Assembly: GCA_039923495.1 (NCBI GenBank)
Contig: JBDTCO010000228.1
Location: 8,134-72,133 of the forward strand
Length of the DNA stretch: 64,000 nucleotides
DNA from: JBDTCO01 sp039923495
GTDB lineage: Bacteria > Myxococcota_A > Polyangia > Palsa-1104
Direction: 5' to 3'
The translations under genes and the position numbers were made by a program. Shown here piece by piece: positions 51,738-60,337 of the stretch. The first letter of the stretch is position 1; every line of letters begins with the position of its first letter. A model generated the notes under the pieces. That model was not told the origin of the DNA and did no database searches. It saw nothing but the letters and a program-made list of their open reading frames with translations.

Positions 51738-52898
51738 CTAGTCGAGCTTCACGGCGATCTCCCCACCGACGAGCTCGAGGCGGACCTCGCCGCCTGGTCG
51801 CTCGGCGAAGGCCTCGAACGCCGCCTCCTCGAGGTGCCGCGTCAGCAGCGACGCGAGACCACGCGCGCCCGTCTCGCGCCGCAGGCTCTCGCCAACGACG
51901 AGATCGAGCACCGGCTCCGTCACGGTGAGACGGAAGCCCTCGTCGTCGAACTCGCGCTGCAGCTTCTCGATGACGTTGGTGCGGAGGATCTGCTTCAGCG
52001 TCTCGGCGTCGAGCGCGCGGAACGGCACCATGCGCGTGAAGCGAGCCATGAGCTCCGGCAGAAAGCCGTACGCCTGGAAGTTGGCGATGCTCTCGACTTC
52101 CTCGGTGGTGAGGGTCACCGCGATGTCGCCGTCGGTGCTCTGCCCGCGACGCGGCGTGCGCCCGAAGCCGATGCGATCGGCTGCGCCCCTGCGACGCGCG
52201 ACACCCTGGAAACCGGAGAACGCGCCGGCCGCGATGAACGCGATGTCCGCCGTGGACATGACGAGGTGATCGCCGTACGTCGAGTGCGTGATCTCGAGCG
52301 GCACGACGACCTCGTGTGCCTCGAACATCTTCAGCAGCTCGCGCTGCACGCCCATGCCGGTCACGTCCTTCGTGGTGCCGGCGCCAGCGAAGATCGCGTT
52401 GTTCTGGCCGGACGCGAGCTTGTCGAACTCGTCGAGACACACGATGCCGATGCTGGCGAGCAGCGGGTTGTCATCGGCCGCGTGCAGGAGGCGCGTGATG
52501 ATCGTGCTCGGATCCTGGCCGACGTAGCCCGTCTCCGAATATGTGGTGATGTCGACGATGACCGTCGGCAGCTTGAGGATGTGCTTGAAGAGCAGCTCGA
52601 CGAGGTGCGTCTTGCCGCTGCCCGTCGGGCCGATGAGCAGGTAGTTCGACTTCGGCACCAGCAGCTCGCGTTTGTGCCCGTCGAGGTAGATGCGTCGCAC
52701 CCGACGGATGTGCCGGTATGCCATCAGCGACACCGCACGCCTGGCCTCGTCCTGGCCGCGGTAGCCGTGCTCCTCGAGGAGATCGTAGATGCGACGCGGC
52801 GCCAGCACCGGCAGATCGCGGACGTACCTCACGAACTGCTCGAGCCCGGCCTTGCGGAACTTCTTGTGGCTCTCGAGCGGCTCGGTCTCTCGCGGCAT
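51738..52898 (-). CDS. ClpX-like AAA+ unfoldase lacking the zinc-binding domain
   Basis: 386 aa from ATG 52898. Walker A GPTGSGKTH (90-98), pore loop GYVG (124-127), Walker B IVCLDEFDK (152-160), a ClpP-contact-like IGF loop (DRIGFG, 242-247) and sensor 2 RRETGARGLASLL. Compared with ClpX (about 420 aa), the N-terminal Cys4 zinc-binding domain is missing, replaced by 30 charged residues. It could unfold proteins for ClpP or act alone. It diverges from sctV by 98 nt. Confidence 0.85.
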   Translation of the reverse strand: MPRETEPLESHKKFRKAGLEQFVRYVRDLPVLAPRRIYDLLEEHGYRGQDEARRAVSLMAYRHIRRVRRIYLDGHKRELLVPKSNYLLIGPTGSGKTHLVELLFKHILKLPTVIVDITTYSETGYVGQDPSTIITRLLHAADDNPLLASIGIVCLDEFDKLASGQNNAIFAGAGTTKDVTGMGVQRELLKMFEAHEVVVPLEITHSTYGDHLVMSTADIAFIAAGAFSGFQGVARRRGAADRIGFGRTPRRGQSTDGDIAVTLTTEEVESIANFQAYGFLPELMARFTRMVPFRALDAETLKQILRTNVIEKLQREFDDEGFRLTVTEPVLDLVVGESLRRETGARGLASLLTRHLEEAAFEAFAERPGGEVRLELVGGEIAVKLD

Positions 52899-52996
52899 GA
52901 CGACGTTCTGCGCCCACGGTAGCACCGCCGGGCCGCTTTGTTGACACCGACGAACCGGGGCTAAATGATCGCGGAAGATGGGAAATCCGTGAGCTA

Positions 52997-54988
52997 GTGG
53001 CGACCACGGCCACACAGGGCGCGTCGCTCGCCCGGCGCAGCGCGACCGGTGTCGCGGCGATCCTCGTCGGGGTCACCGTCCTCATGCTCGTCGTGCCGCT
53101 GCCGACGTTCGTGATCGACGGCCTCATCAGCCTCAACCTCGGACTCTCCATCGCGCTGCTCGCGACCGCGCTGCTCCAGCGCAGCGTTCTCGAGCTGTCA
53201 TCGCTACCGACGGTGCTCGTGCTGCTCACCGTCTTCCGGCTCGCGCTCAACGTCTCATCGGTTCGGCTCATCCTCGTGCAGGCCGACGCGGGCCGCATCA
53301 TCCACGCGTTCGGCAGCTTCGTCGTGCGCGGCGACAGCCTCGCTGGCCTCGCGCTCTTCGGGCTCCTCGCGCTCGTGCAGCTGCTCGTCATCGCGCGCGG
53401 CGGTGAGCGCGTCGCCGAGGTCGCCGCTCGCTTCGCGCTCGACGCGCTGCCGGGTCGCCAGGCCGCCATCGACGCCGAGCTCCGCATGGGCGCCATCGAC
53501 ACCGAGACGGCGCGTGGCCGTCGCGACTCGCTCATGCAAGAAGCCCAGCTCTATGGCTCGCTCGACGGCGCGATGCGCTTCGTGCGAGGCGACGCCGTCG
53601 CGAGCCTCGCGGTGCTGGCGGTCTCGCTGCTCGGCGGCCTCGCCATCGGTGTGCTGCGCCGCGGCCTGCCCATCGGGGAGGCCGCGCACCTGTACACGCT
53701 CCTCACCGTCGGCGATGGACTCGTCACGCAGATCCCGTCGCTCATCGTCGCCACGGCCGCGAGCCTCGTCGTCACGCGCGCGAGCGCCACGCGCGACGAC
53801 GCGTCCATCGGCGAGGCGCTGCTCGGCCAGCTCGGTCGTCCACGCGCGCTCGGGGCTGCCGCTGCGATCCTCGGCGTCCTCGCGCTCGTTCCGGGGCTGC
53901 CGCTCGTCCCGTTCGCGTTCGTCGCCATCGCGTTCGGTGGTGCGGCCTGGGCCGTCGGGCGCATCCCCGCGCCCACACCCGCCATGCTGCTCCCTCGCGA
54001 GGCGCCGGCCATCGAGGTCGCCGTCGACGCAACGCTGGCGGGCGATCTCGCGCCGCTCACCAGCGACGCCATCGCCGCCACCGCACGCGTCGCCGAGGAT
54101 CTCGGCCTGCCGCTGCCGGCGCCAATCGTGAGCATGGACGCGCGCCTGCCGCTGCGCGGCTTCGAGATCCGGCTCCGCGGCGTCGTGCTCGCACAAGCCA
54201 CGCTGCCGGCTGTCCGCGTGTACGTCGAGTGTCCGCCCGCGCGCCTGCCCCCGGGGGTCGAGGGCGAGCCGACCGACGATCCACTCACGGGGGCGCTCGC
54301 TTCCTTCGTTCCCACGAGCGCCGTCGCGGCGGTCCGCGCGGCCGGGCTCGTCGTGCGCAGCGCCGAGGAGAGCATCGCGCTCCGGCTCGAGGGCGCGCTA
54401 CGCAGCTCGGCGGGTGAGCTGCTCGGCCTCTCCGAGACACAGCGCCTCCTCGATCGACTGCGCCTCACGGATGGTCCGCTCGTGCGCGACGTCGTTCCTG
54501 CCAGGCTCGAGCTCGGCGAGCTCACGACCGTGCTGCGACGACTCGTCGCCGAGTCCGTCTCCATCGCGGACCTGCGCCCCATCCTCGAGCGGCTCCGCGA
54601 AGAAGGTCGTGATCGCGACCCCGGCGTCGCCACCGAGCGCGTGCGACTCGGCCTGCGTCGTCAGTTCAGCGCTCGCTATGCCCGGGAGCGTCGTATCGAG
54701 GCCCTCATCCTCGACGGGGATGCCGAGGAGGCCGTGCGTGGCGCGGTGCGCGAGTCGGCGGGCGCGCTGGTGCTGCGGCTCGAGCCCGATCTCGCCGACG
54801 CGCTCCTCGACTCGGTGCGCACCGAGCTGGGCGCTCAACCGCGCGCGGTGCTGCTGGCGCCGAGCGATCTGCGTCGTCACGTGCGCCGGCTCGTCGAGGG
54901 AGAGTTCCCGCGACTACCGGTGCTCGCGTACGAAGAGCTCTCCCCGGACGTCCTCGTCGAGCGCGTCGGAACGCTGCGAGTCACCTGA
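52997..54988 (+). CDS. SctV/FlhA-family type III export gate protein
   Basis: 663 aa from GTG 52997. N-terminal membrane domain of about eight segments with VFRLALNVSSVRLIL, then the FHIPEP-type cytosolic loop with RFALDALPGRQAAIDAELRM and GAIDTETARGRRD, and TLLTVGDGLVTQIPSLIVAT. The C-terminal cytosolic domain (about 330-663) is complete in length. In flagellar and injectisome systems nine copies form the export gate. No other sct/flh gene occurs in the window. The next gene overlaps (TGATG). Confidence 0.85.
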   Translation: MATTATQGASLARRSATGVAAILVGVTVLMLVVPLPTFVIDGLISLNLGLSIALLATALLQRSVLELSSLPTVLVLLTVFRLALNVSSVRLILVQADAGRIIHAFGSFVVRGDSLAGLALFGLLALVQLLVIARGGERVAEVAARFALDALPGRQAAIDAELRMGAIDTETARGRRDSLMQEAQLYGSLDGAMRFVRGDAVASLAVLAVSLLGGLAIGVLRRGLPIGEAAHLYTLLTVGDGLVTQIPSLIVATAASLVVTRASATRDDASIGEALLGQLGRPRALGAAAAILGVLALVPGLPLVPFAFVAIAFGGAAWAVGRIPAPTPAMLLPREAPAIEVAVDATLAGDLAPLTSDAIAATARVAEDLGLPLPAPIVSMDARLPLRGFEIRLRGVVLAQATLPAVRVYVECPPARLPPGVEGEPTDDPLTGALASFVPTSAVAAVRAAGLVVRSAEESIALRLEGALRSSAGELLGLSETQRLLDRLRLTDGPLVRDVVPARLELGELTTVLRRLVAESVSIADLRPILERLREEGRDRDPGVATERVRLGLRRQFSARYARERRIEALILDGDAEEAVRGAVRESAGALVLRLEPDLADALLDSVRTELGAQPRAVLLAPSDLRRHVRRLVEGEFPRLPVLAYEELSPDVLVERVGTLRVT

Positions 54989-57072
54989 TGAAGCCCCGTC
55001 GTGCTCACCTCACGTTCCGCGTCGGCCTCGCGGTGGCCATCGCCATCGCGGGCGGTGCGGTCGCGTCCACGTTCATCGTGCGCTCCCTCACGCGCACCGC
55101 CATCGCGCACGTCGGCACGCAGGAGGCACGCGCGCTGTCTACGATGATCGGTACCGAGGTCGTGCGCGACTATGCGATGACCGATGCGCGCGGGCTGCGC
55201 GCCTTCGTGTTCGGTGTCTCCAACCGTCGACCGGAGCTCGAGCACCTCCGCATCGTCGACACGGCCGGTCGCGTCCTCGTATCGCTCGACGAGACGGAGG
55301 TAGGCACGATCTCTCGCGATGATCGCATGCGGCGCACGCTCGAGGGCGAGCATACCGCTCCGACAGTCGTCGGCGAGCAGGGGGACGAGGTCATGGCGTG
55401 GGTGCCGCTCGGCCAAGGAGCGGCACCCACGGGCGCGCTCTTCATCCAGCTCTCGGAATCGGAGCTCTCCTCCGTCTTCCTGCGCGTGCAGACGTGGAGC
55501 AACGTGCTCCTCGGCATGGTCGCGCTGCTCACCGCGCTCGCGCTCGGGATCTATCTCGACCGTCGCATCGTTCGCCCCGTCGGTCGGCTCGCGCGCGTGG
55601 CCCGACGCATCGCCGACCGCGATCTCACATCGCTCGAGAGCGGCCTCGGCGCGGCCTCGAACGACGAGATCGGCGAGCTCTCGGACGCGTTCGTCTCGCT
55701 CGGCGGCACGCTGCTCGATCTGGTGCAGCGCATGCGGTCGATCGCGAACGGCATCGAGAAGGCCAGCGTCGACATCGCGGTCACGTCGTCCGAGCTCAAC
55801 GAGGGCGCGTCGCAGCAGCGCGCGCTCGCCGAGACCGCGGCGCAGCGTCTCGAGCAGCACCAGCGTACACTCGCCGAGATCGCCCAGACCGCGCGCGAAT
55901 CCGTCGAGCGCGCCGACCAATCCGGCCGCGACGCCCACGAGATCTCCACGGCCGCCAACGTGCTCGTCGAGGTCGCAGCACGCGCGCGTCAGTCGGTGGA
56001 GACGGGGATTCGCAGCATGGCGGACGTGGCCACCGCGCTGCGCCGCATCCTCGGCGAGTCCGACCACGTCGACAAGGCGACCAGCGCCGCGCGCACGCAG
56101 GCCGAGCGCGTCTTCAAGATCAGTGATCTCGTTGGACACGAGTCACGTGAAGCGGCGCGCGTCGCCGAGGTCCTCGCCGTCGCAGCAACGGGAAGCGCCG
56201 GCTCCGTCTCGCTCGTGCGTGGTCATGCGCGCGAGATCGACGAGCAGATGGCCGCCGTCGACACGCACATCCAGATCCTCAACCCAGCGCTCGAGGCCAT
56301 CGTGCGCACCGCCAACGACGTCGGAGAGATCGCCGATCAGACGCGCGTCCTCGCGCTCAACGCGAGCATCCTCGCGGCGCGCGCGGGCGAGGCCGGAGCT
56401 GGCTTCCGGGTCGTCGCGTCCCGCGTCCGTGATCTCGCCACGTCGACCCGCGACTCCGCGCGCTCCATCACCGAACTCGCCTCCAGCGTCGAGCGCACCG
56501 CACCCGCTGTCCTGTCGAGCATCGGCACCATGCGCGGACGCGTACGTGAAATGGTGATCGAGAGCGATCGCGCGTCGCTGCAGCTCGAGGCCATCTCGAC
56601 GCAGGCCACTTTCTTGCGCGGTGCCACCGGTCGCATGGAGGACGCATCCGCCGAGCAGACCGAGGCCGCCAAGCAGCTGGTCGGCACCACGGCCGACACG
56701 GCGCAGCGCATGGAGCGCCTCGTCCACGCGGCCCATCAGCAGTCCACCGCAGCCGAGCGCCTCGACGCTTCCAGCGCCTCGCTCCGCGAGGCCGTCACCA
56801 CGGTCGATACCCACGCCCACAAGCAGGAGCACCTCGCGTCTGGCATCGCGGCGGCCGCGAGCAAGGACGCCGCGCGTCTCCGCGCACTCGGCGACATCGC
56901 CTCATCCGGCGTCGTCTCGAGCCACGCCGCACGTCAGGCCAACGCGCAGATGGTCGACGTCTCCGCGCGCCACGCAGCCGACGTCGCCGGCTTCGGCACC
57001 ACCGTCGAGACCATCGCACACGAGGCCACCACGCTCGGCACCGAGCTCGCCCGCTTCAAGCTGCCCCGGTAG
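54988..57072 (+). CDS. Methyl-accepting chemotaxis-like protein
   Basis: 694 aa from ATG 54988, overlapping the sctV stop. TM1 (about 12-32), a periplasmic sensor region (about 35-165), TM2 (about 170-190), a HAMP-like linker (RRIVRPVGRLARVARRIADR) and a long coiled coil. The signalling tip reads IADQTRVLALNASILAARAG then EAGAGFRVVASRVRDLATST, where standard MCPs have NAAIEAARAGE and VVADEVR. The tip is recognisable but altered at positions that normally pack on CheA/CheW. No che genes nearby. Confidence 0.75.
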   Translation: MKPRRAHLTFRVGLAVAIAIAGGAVASTFIVRSLTRTAIAHVGTQEARALSTMIGTEVVRDYAMTDARGLRAFVFGVSNRRPELEHLRIVDTAGRVLVSLDETEVGTISRDDRMRRTLEGEHTAPTVVGEQGDEVMAWVPLGQGAAPTGALFIQLSESELSSVFLRVQTWSNVLLGMVALLTALALGIYLDRRIVRPVGRLARVARRIADRDLTSLESGLGAASNDEIGELSDAFVSLGGTLLDLVQRMRSIANGIEKASVDIAVTSSELNEGASQQRALAETAAQRLEQHQRTLAEIAQTARESVERADQSGRDAHEISTAANVLVEVAARARQSVETGIRSMADVATALRRILGESDHVDKATSAARTQAERVFKISDLVGHESREAARVAEVLAVAATGSAGSVSLVRGHAREIDEQMAAVDTHIQILNPALEAIVRTANDVGEIADQTRVLALNASILAARAGEAGAGFRVVASRVRDLATSTRDSARSITELASSVERTAPAVLSSIGTMRGRVREMVIESDRASLQLEAISTQATFLRGATGRMEDASAEQTEAAKQLVGTTADTAQRMERLVHAAHQQSTAAERLDASSASLREAVTTVDTHAHKQEHLASGIAAAASKDAARLRALGDIASSGVVSSHAARQANAQMVDVSARHAADVAGFGTTVETIAHEATTLGTELARFKLPR

Positions 57073-57166
57073 CCGAAACCCGCCTGCGGCGGAGACGGCG
57101 GGCGCGAGGTGGGTTTTCGGGCTACACTCCGCGTGTACCCATCCTCGCTACCGGGAGCCAACGTCC

Positions 57167-57874
57167 ATGATCTCCGCGACGTCGTCCGTCAACGTCAGTT
57201 ACGACCCCCAGCTCGAAGCCGCGTTGTTCATGCGCAAGGTCTACGCGTTCATGTCTGCGGGCCTCGGCGTCACCGCGCTGACCGCGTGGCTCGTCGCCAA
57301 CTCGGTCACCATGCAACAGCTGATCTTCGGCAACCGCCTCGTCTTCTACGGGCTCCTCTTCGCCGAGCTCGGCATGGTCGTGGTCTTCTCGTCGATGGTC
57401 CGCAAGATGTCCGCGAGCAACGCGGCCATCCTCTTGTTCTGTTACGCCATCGTGAACGGGATGACGCTGTCGATCATCTTCCTTCTGTACACGCATGCCT
57501 CGATCTTCACGACGTTCCTCGTCACGTCGGCCACGTTCGGCACGATGAGCATCTACGGCTTCTTCACGCACCGGGACCTGACGAGCTTCGGCAACATCCT
57601 CATGATGGGCCTCGTCGGCGTCATCATCGCAAGCGTCGTCAACATCTTCACGCACTCGCCTGCGCTGTACTGGGCCGTCACGTACCTCGGCGTGTTCGTC
57701 TTCACGGGTCTCACGGCCTACGACACGCAGAAGATCAAGGACATGAATACGCTCGGCGGCAACGGTGGCCCCGGCGAGGACACCAAGCTCGCGCTCAGCG
57801 GCGCGCTCATGCTCTACCTCGACTTCGTCAACCTGTTCCTCCTGCTCCTTCGCCTGTTCGGCCGTCGCAGGTAG
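57167..57874 (+). CDS. Bax inhibitor-1/YccA family membrane protein
   Basis: 235 aa from ATG 57167. Seven membrane segments. Start MISATSSVNVSYDPQLEAAL; segments such as FGNRLVFYGLLFAELGMVVV and YLGVFVFTGLTAYDTQKIKD, the latter the conserved Asp-containing helix of the Bax1-I family, which shows pH-sensitive Ca2+ leak in homologues. Length is normal. Confidence 0.9.
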   Translation: MISATSSVNVSYDPQLEAALFMRKVYAFMSAGLGVTALTAWLVANSVTMQQLIFGNRLVFYGLLFAELGMVVVFSSMVRKMSASNAAILLFCYAIVNGMTLSIIFLLYTHASIFTTFLVTSATFGTMSIYGFFTHRDLTSFGNILMMGLVGVIIASVVNIFTHSPALYWAVTYLGVFVFTGLTAYDTQKIKDMNTLGGNGGPGEDTKLALSGALMLYLDFVNLFLLLLRLFGRRR

Positions 57875-57966
57875 CGCTACTTCTCGGGTGCCGGGGTGAC
57901 GTCCTCCACCGGCACCCCGCTCGCTTCGCGTAGGCGCGGCTCGCTACGTCCTGTGCGACGAGCTCC

Positions 57967-58884
57967 CTATTTATCAGGGAGCATCGTCGCGACGTGCGCG
58001 AGGTAGTACTCGGCCTCGCGACGCGCCTCGAGCTCGCCTGCCTCGACGAGGCGCTCGAGCTCGCGCTTGAGGTCCCCGATCTGGCGCGAGGGTGCGAGCT
58101 TGAAGTGCTCCATGATCACGTTGCCGATGCCCGTCGGCAGCGGTGGCTGGATCGCATCCTCTGAGCGCAGCAGCTCGATGCGGCCCTGCAGGTTGGAGAT
58201 GTTCTCCAGCGCAGCCTGCCGCTTGCCCGGTCGTGCAGACGTGATGTCGGCACGCGACAGATCGAGCAGATCCTTGAGGTGCTCCTGCAGCTCGCGATCG
58301 AAGCGACGCACCGCGGAGTCCGTCCAGGATGCCTCGTACTGGCCGGGTCGCAGGTGGTGAAGAATCAGAAAGCGCAGCTTCTGCTTGAGGCCGCGCTCGA
58401 ACGTGAAGCGCTTCTGCACCTCGTGGAACATGCGCACGCCCACCTCGGAGTGACGGTGGAACGTGACGCCACCGTCGGCGAGGAACGCACGCGTGTGCAC
58501 CTTGCCGATGTCGTGCAGCAGCGCAGCCCACCGCACCTCGGGCCGAGGAACGGACTGACGCACGACGGTCTTCGTGTGCTCCCAGACGTCCTTGTGTCGG
58601 CGCCCGGCCTCCTGCGAGAAGTTCACCGTGGCCTCGAGCTCGGGCAGCCAGATGCCGAGGAGCCCGCACTCGTGCATCCACTGCAGCGAAAGGTGCACGC
58701 CACGACCGACGAGCATCTCGCCGATGAGCTCGCGCACGTGCTCGCCGCGCAGGTTGCGCGTCGCGTCCACCAGGCTGCGCGCACGTTCGGTGAGCTCCTG
58801 TGGAGGGAGCTCCTCGGTACGCGACAGCTCGGTGGCGACGTGGAAGACCCACGTCGGGTCGGAGGACGGATTGAGCGACTGCAT
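57967..58884 (-). CDS. HD-domain protein, C-terminal half of tRNA nucleotidyltransferase-like
   Basis: 305 aa from ATG 58884. HD motif LLHDIGKVHTRAF (about 143-155) with upstream KDVWEHTKTVV and downstream TFHRHSEVGVRMFHEV and ILHHLRPGQYE. Order and helices match the C-terminal HD and tRNA-contact part of CCA-adding enzymes (PcnB/Cca-like), but no nucleotidyltransferase head (GGxVRD or DxD) is present. So it is a stand-alone phosphohydrolase with unknown substrate. Confidence 0.75.
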   Translation of the reverse strand: MQSLNPSSDPTWVFHVATELSRTEELPPQELTERARSLVDATRNLRGEHVRELIGEMLVGRGVHLSLQWMHECGLLGIWLPELEATVNFSQEAGRRHKDVWEHTKTVVRQSVPRPEVRWAALLHDIGKVHTRAFLADGGVTFHRHSEVGVRMFHEVQKRFTFERGLKQKLRFLILHHLRPGQYEASWTDSAVRRFDRELQEHLKDLLDLSRADITSARPGKRQAALENISNLQGRIELLRSEDAIQPPLPTGIGNVIMEHFKLAPSRQIGDLKRELERLVEAGELEARREAEYYLAHVATMLPDK

Positions 58885-58899
58885 GGGGAGAGCGTGAGT

Positions 58900-59070
58900 C
58901 TAGCGCTGGTAGTACGAGATCGTGCGACCGTCAGCGCTCATTCGACAGCGTGAGAAGAAGTCCTTCACGACGAGACCGTGCACGGTACGGTGCTCGTACC
59001 ACCAGCCGAGCGCGACACGTCGAACGTGCAGCGAATTCCGGCCTGCGAAGGTGAGAGGACGGGACTCCAC
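58900..59070 (-). CDS. Small hypothetical protein upstream of HD gene
   Basis: 56 aa from GTG 59070 (start uncertain; the frame is open further). It reads VESRPLTFAGRNSLHVRRVA then LGWWYEHRTVHGLVVKDFFS and MSADGRTISYYQR, a strand-rich protein. The stop is 15 nt before the HD gene, so it is probably cotranscribed. Family unknown. Confidence 0.4.
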   Translation of the reverse strand: MESRPLTFAGRNSLHVRRVALGWWYEHRTVHGLVVKDFFSRCRMSADGRTISYYQR

Positions 59071-59174
59071 CGGCAGAGCAAGTGGTGTCTGTCGTCCCCG
59101 GCTGCTTACCTGGTACTCCCCATGTGGCACGCTCCCGGTTCGAGTTGCGGAATGTTTTTCGCGAGGCGGCGCGC

Positions 59175-59194
59175 ACACTAAGAGTGTTTTTTTT
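59175..59194 (+). terminator. Short hairpin with T run, role unclear
   Basis: ACACT-AAG-AGTGT (59175-59187) followed by seven Ts. It is a minimal rho-independent shape, but no plus-strand gene ends just before it. On the minus strand the same place holds a TTGACG-like box at 59199-59204 with TAGTGT 18 nt on, so it may instead be part of a promoter for the 59070-57967 genes. Confidence 0.3.
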
Positions 59195-59275
59195 CATCGT
59201 CAAACCTTTTTTGTATGCCACGCAACAGAGCAAACACGGGTCGTGGGCCTAGAAGCCCTGGCACCCCTGTTGCTC

Positions 59276-59470
59276 ATGGAACCCTGTATGCGCGGCTGTA
59301 TCACCGAGTGTGACTTCGAGGAGGCTGAGCGCTGCTTCCCGGGGATCGCCACGTTCTATCGGGCGCTCCCGCAGCGTCCAAAGACCTTCCTCGAGCTCGT
59401 CTGGCTGTTCCTCGATGCGGGCATGACCTGCACAGACGAGCCCGCGCCGCTGCCCGTCCCGCCGCGCTGA
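59276..59470 (+). CDS. Small Cys-containing hypothetical protein before murI
   Basis: 64 aa from ATG 59276. It reads MEPCMRGCITECDFEEAERC then FPGIATFYRALPQRPKTFLE and LVWLFLDAGMTC. Five Cys, no signal peptide; helices with a CITECDFEEAERC metal-site-like cluster. Stop TGA at 59468-59470 is followed after one base by the murI GTG, so translation is likely coupled. Confidence 0.5.
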   Translation: MEPCMRGCITECDFEEAERCFPGIATFYRALPQRPKTFLELVWLFLDAGMTCTDEPAPLPVPPR

Positions 59471-59471
59471 C

Positions 59472-60272
59472 GTGGCGCGCATCGGGATCTTCGACAGCGG
59501 AGTCGGCGGCTTGACGGTCGTCAACGCCGTGATGCAGCGGCTGCCGGAGCAGTCCATCGTGTACCTCGGCGACACCGCGCGCGTGCCCTACGGCTCGAAG
59601 AGCGCGCAGACCATCCGCCGCTACGCCGACAACGCCGCGCGCTTTCTCCTCGACCGCGACGTCGACCTCCTGCTGTTTGCGTGCAACACGGCGTCGGCCT
59701 ACGCGATCGACGCGCTCGAGCAGACGTGTCCCGTGCCGGTGCTCGGCGCCGTCGAGCCGGGCGCGCGCGCGGCCGTGCGTGCCACCAAGACCGGCTCCAT
59801 CGGCGTGATCGGGACGCTCGGGACGATCCGCTCCGGCGCGTACGTGCGCGCGATCCACGCGCAGAACGCGGACCTCCGTATCGCGCTCAACGCGTGCCCG
59901 CTGCTCGTCCCGCTCGTCGAAGAAGGCTGGCTCGATGGCGAGGTACCGCTGCTCGTCGCGCGACGCTACCTCGACGTCTTGCACGCGCAGGCCCCTGAGC
60001 TCGACGTGCTCGTGCTCGGCTGCACGCACTATCCGCTGCTGCGCCCGCTCCTGCTCGCGGTCGCGCAGGAGCGCTGGGGGCACGACATCACGCTCGTCGA
60101 CTCCGCCGCTGCGATGGCCGAGGAGACCGAGACGCTGCTCGCGGTCCGCGGGCTCGAGACCACGCTGCCGGCCACGTTCACCTGCGCAGTCACCGACGAT
60201 GCACGCATCGACGAGATCGGCGCGCGCTTTCTCGGTCGGTCGCTGGGCCCGATCGAGCGAGTCGATCTTTAA
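59472..60272 (+). CDS. murI: Glutamate racemase
   Basis: 266 aa from GTG 59472. Catalytic pair Cys71 (LLFACNTASA) and Cys184 (VLGCTHYPLL), N-terminal IGIFDSGVGGLTVV with Asp8, and YLGDTARVPYGSKS. It converts L- to D-glutamate for peptidoglycan. Length is normal. Followed by a perfect hairpin. Confidence 0.97.
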   Translation: MARIGIFDSGVGGLTVVNAVMQRLPEQSIVYLGDTARVPYGSKSAQTIRRYADNAARFLLDRDVDLLLFACNTASAYAIDALEQTCPVPVLGAVEPGARAAVRATKTGSIGVIGTLGTIRSGAYVRAIHAQNADLRIALNACPLLVPLVEEGWLDGEVPLLVARRYLDVLHAQAPELDVLVLGCTHYPLLRPLLLAVAQERWGHDITLVDSAAAMAEETETLLAVRGLETTLPATFTCAVTDDARIDEIGARFLGRSLGPIERVDL

Positions 60273-60303
60273 AAGCGGCCCGACGCAGTTCGTCGCGAGA
60301 GGT

Positions 60304-60328
60304 GCAGGAACCCGCGCAGGGTTCCTGC
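60304..60328. terminator. Perfect hairpin between convergent genes
   Basis: GCAGGAACCC-GCGCA-GGGTTCCTGC (10-bp stem, 5-base loop) lies between the convergent murI and 60338-60967 genes. There is no T tract, but position and symmetry suggest a bidirectional terminator. Confidence 0.7.
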
Positions 60329-60337
60329 CTGGGTCAC

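Noticed and set aside
58931..59233. Minus-strand frame starting MKKNTLSVRAA
   Set aside because: It begins in the AT-rich regulatory stretch and is antisense-like to better-supported small genes; the KYYQR-type end belongs to another frame.
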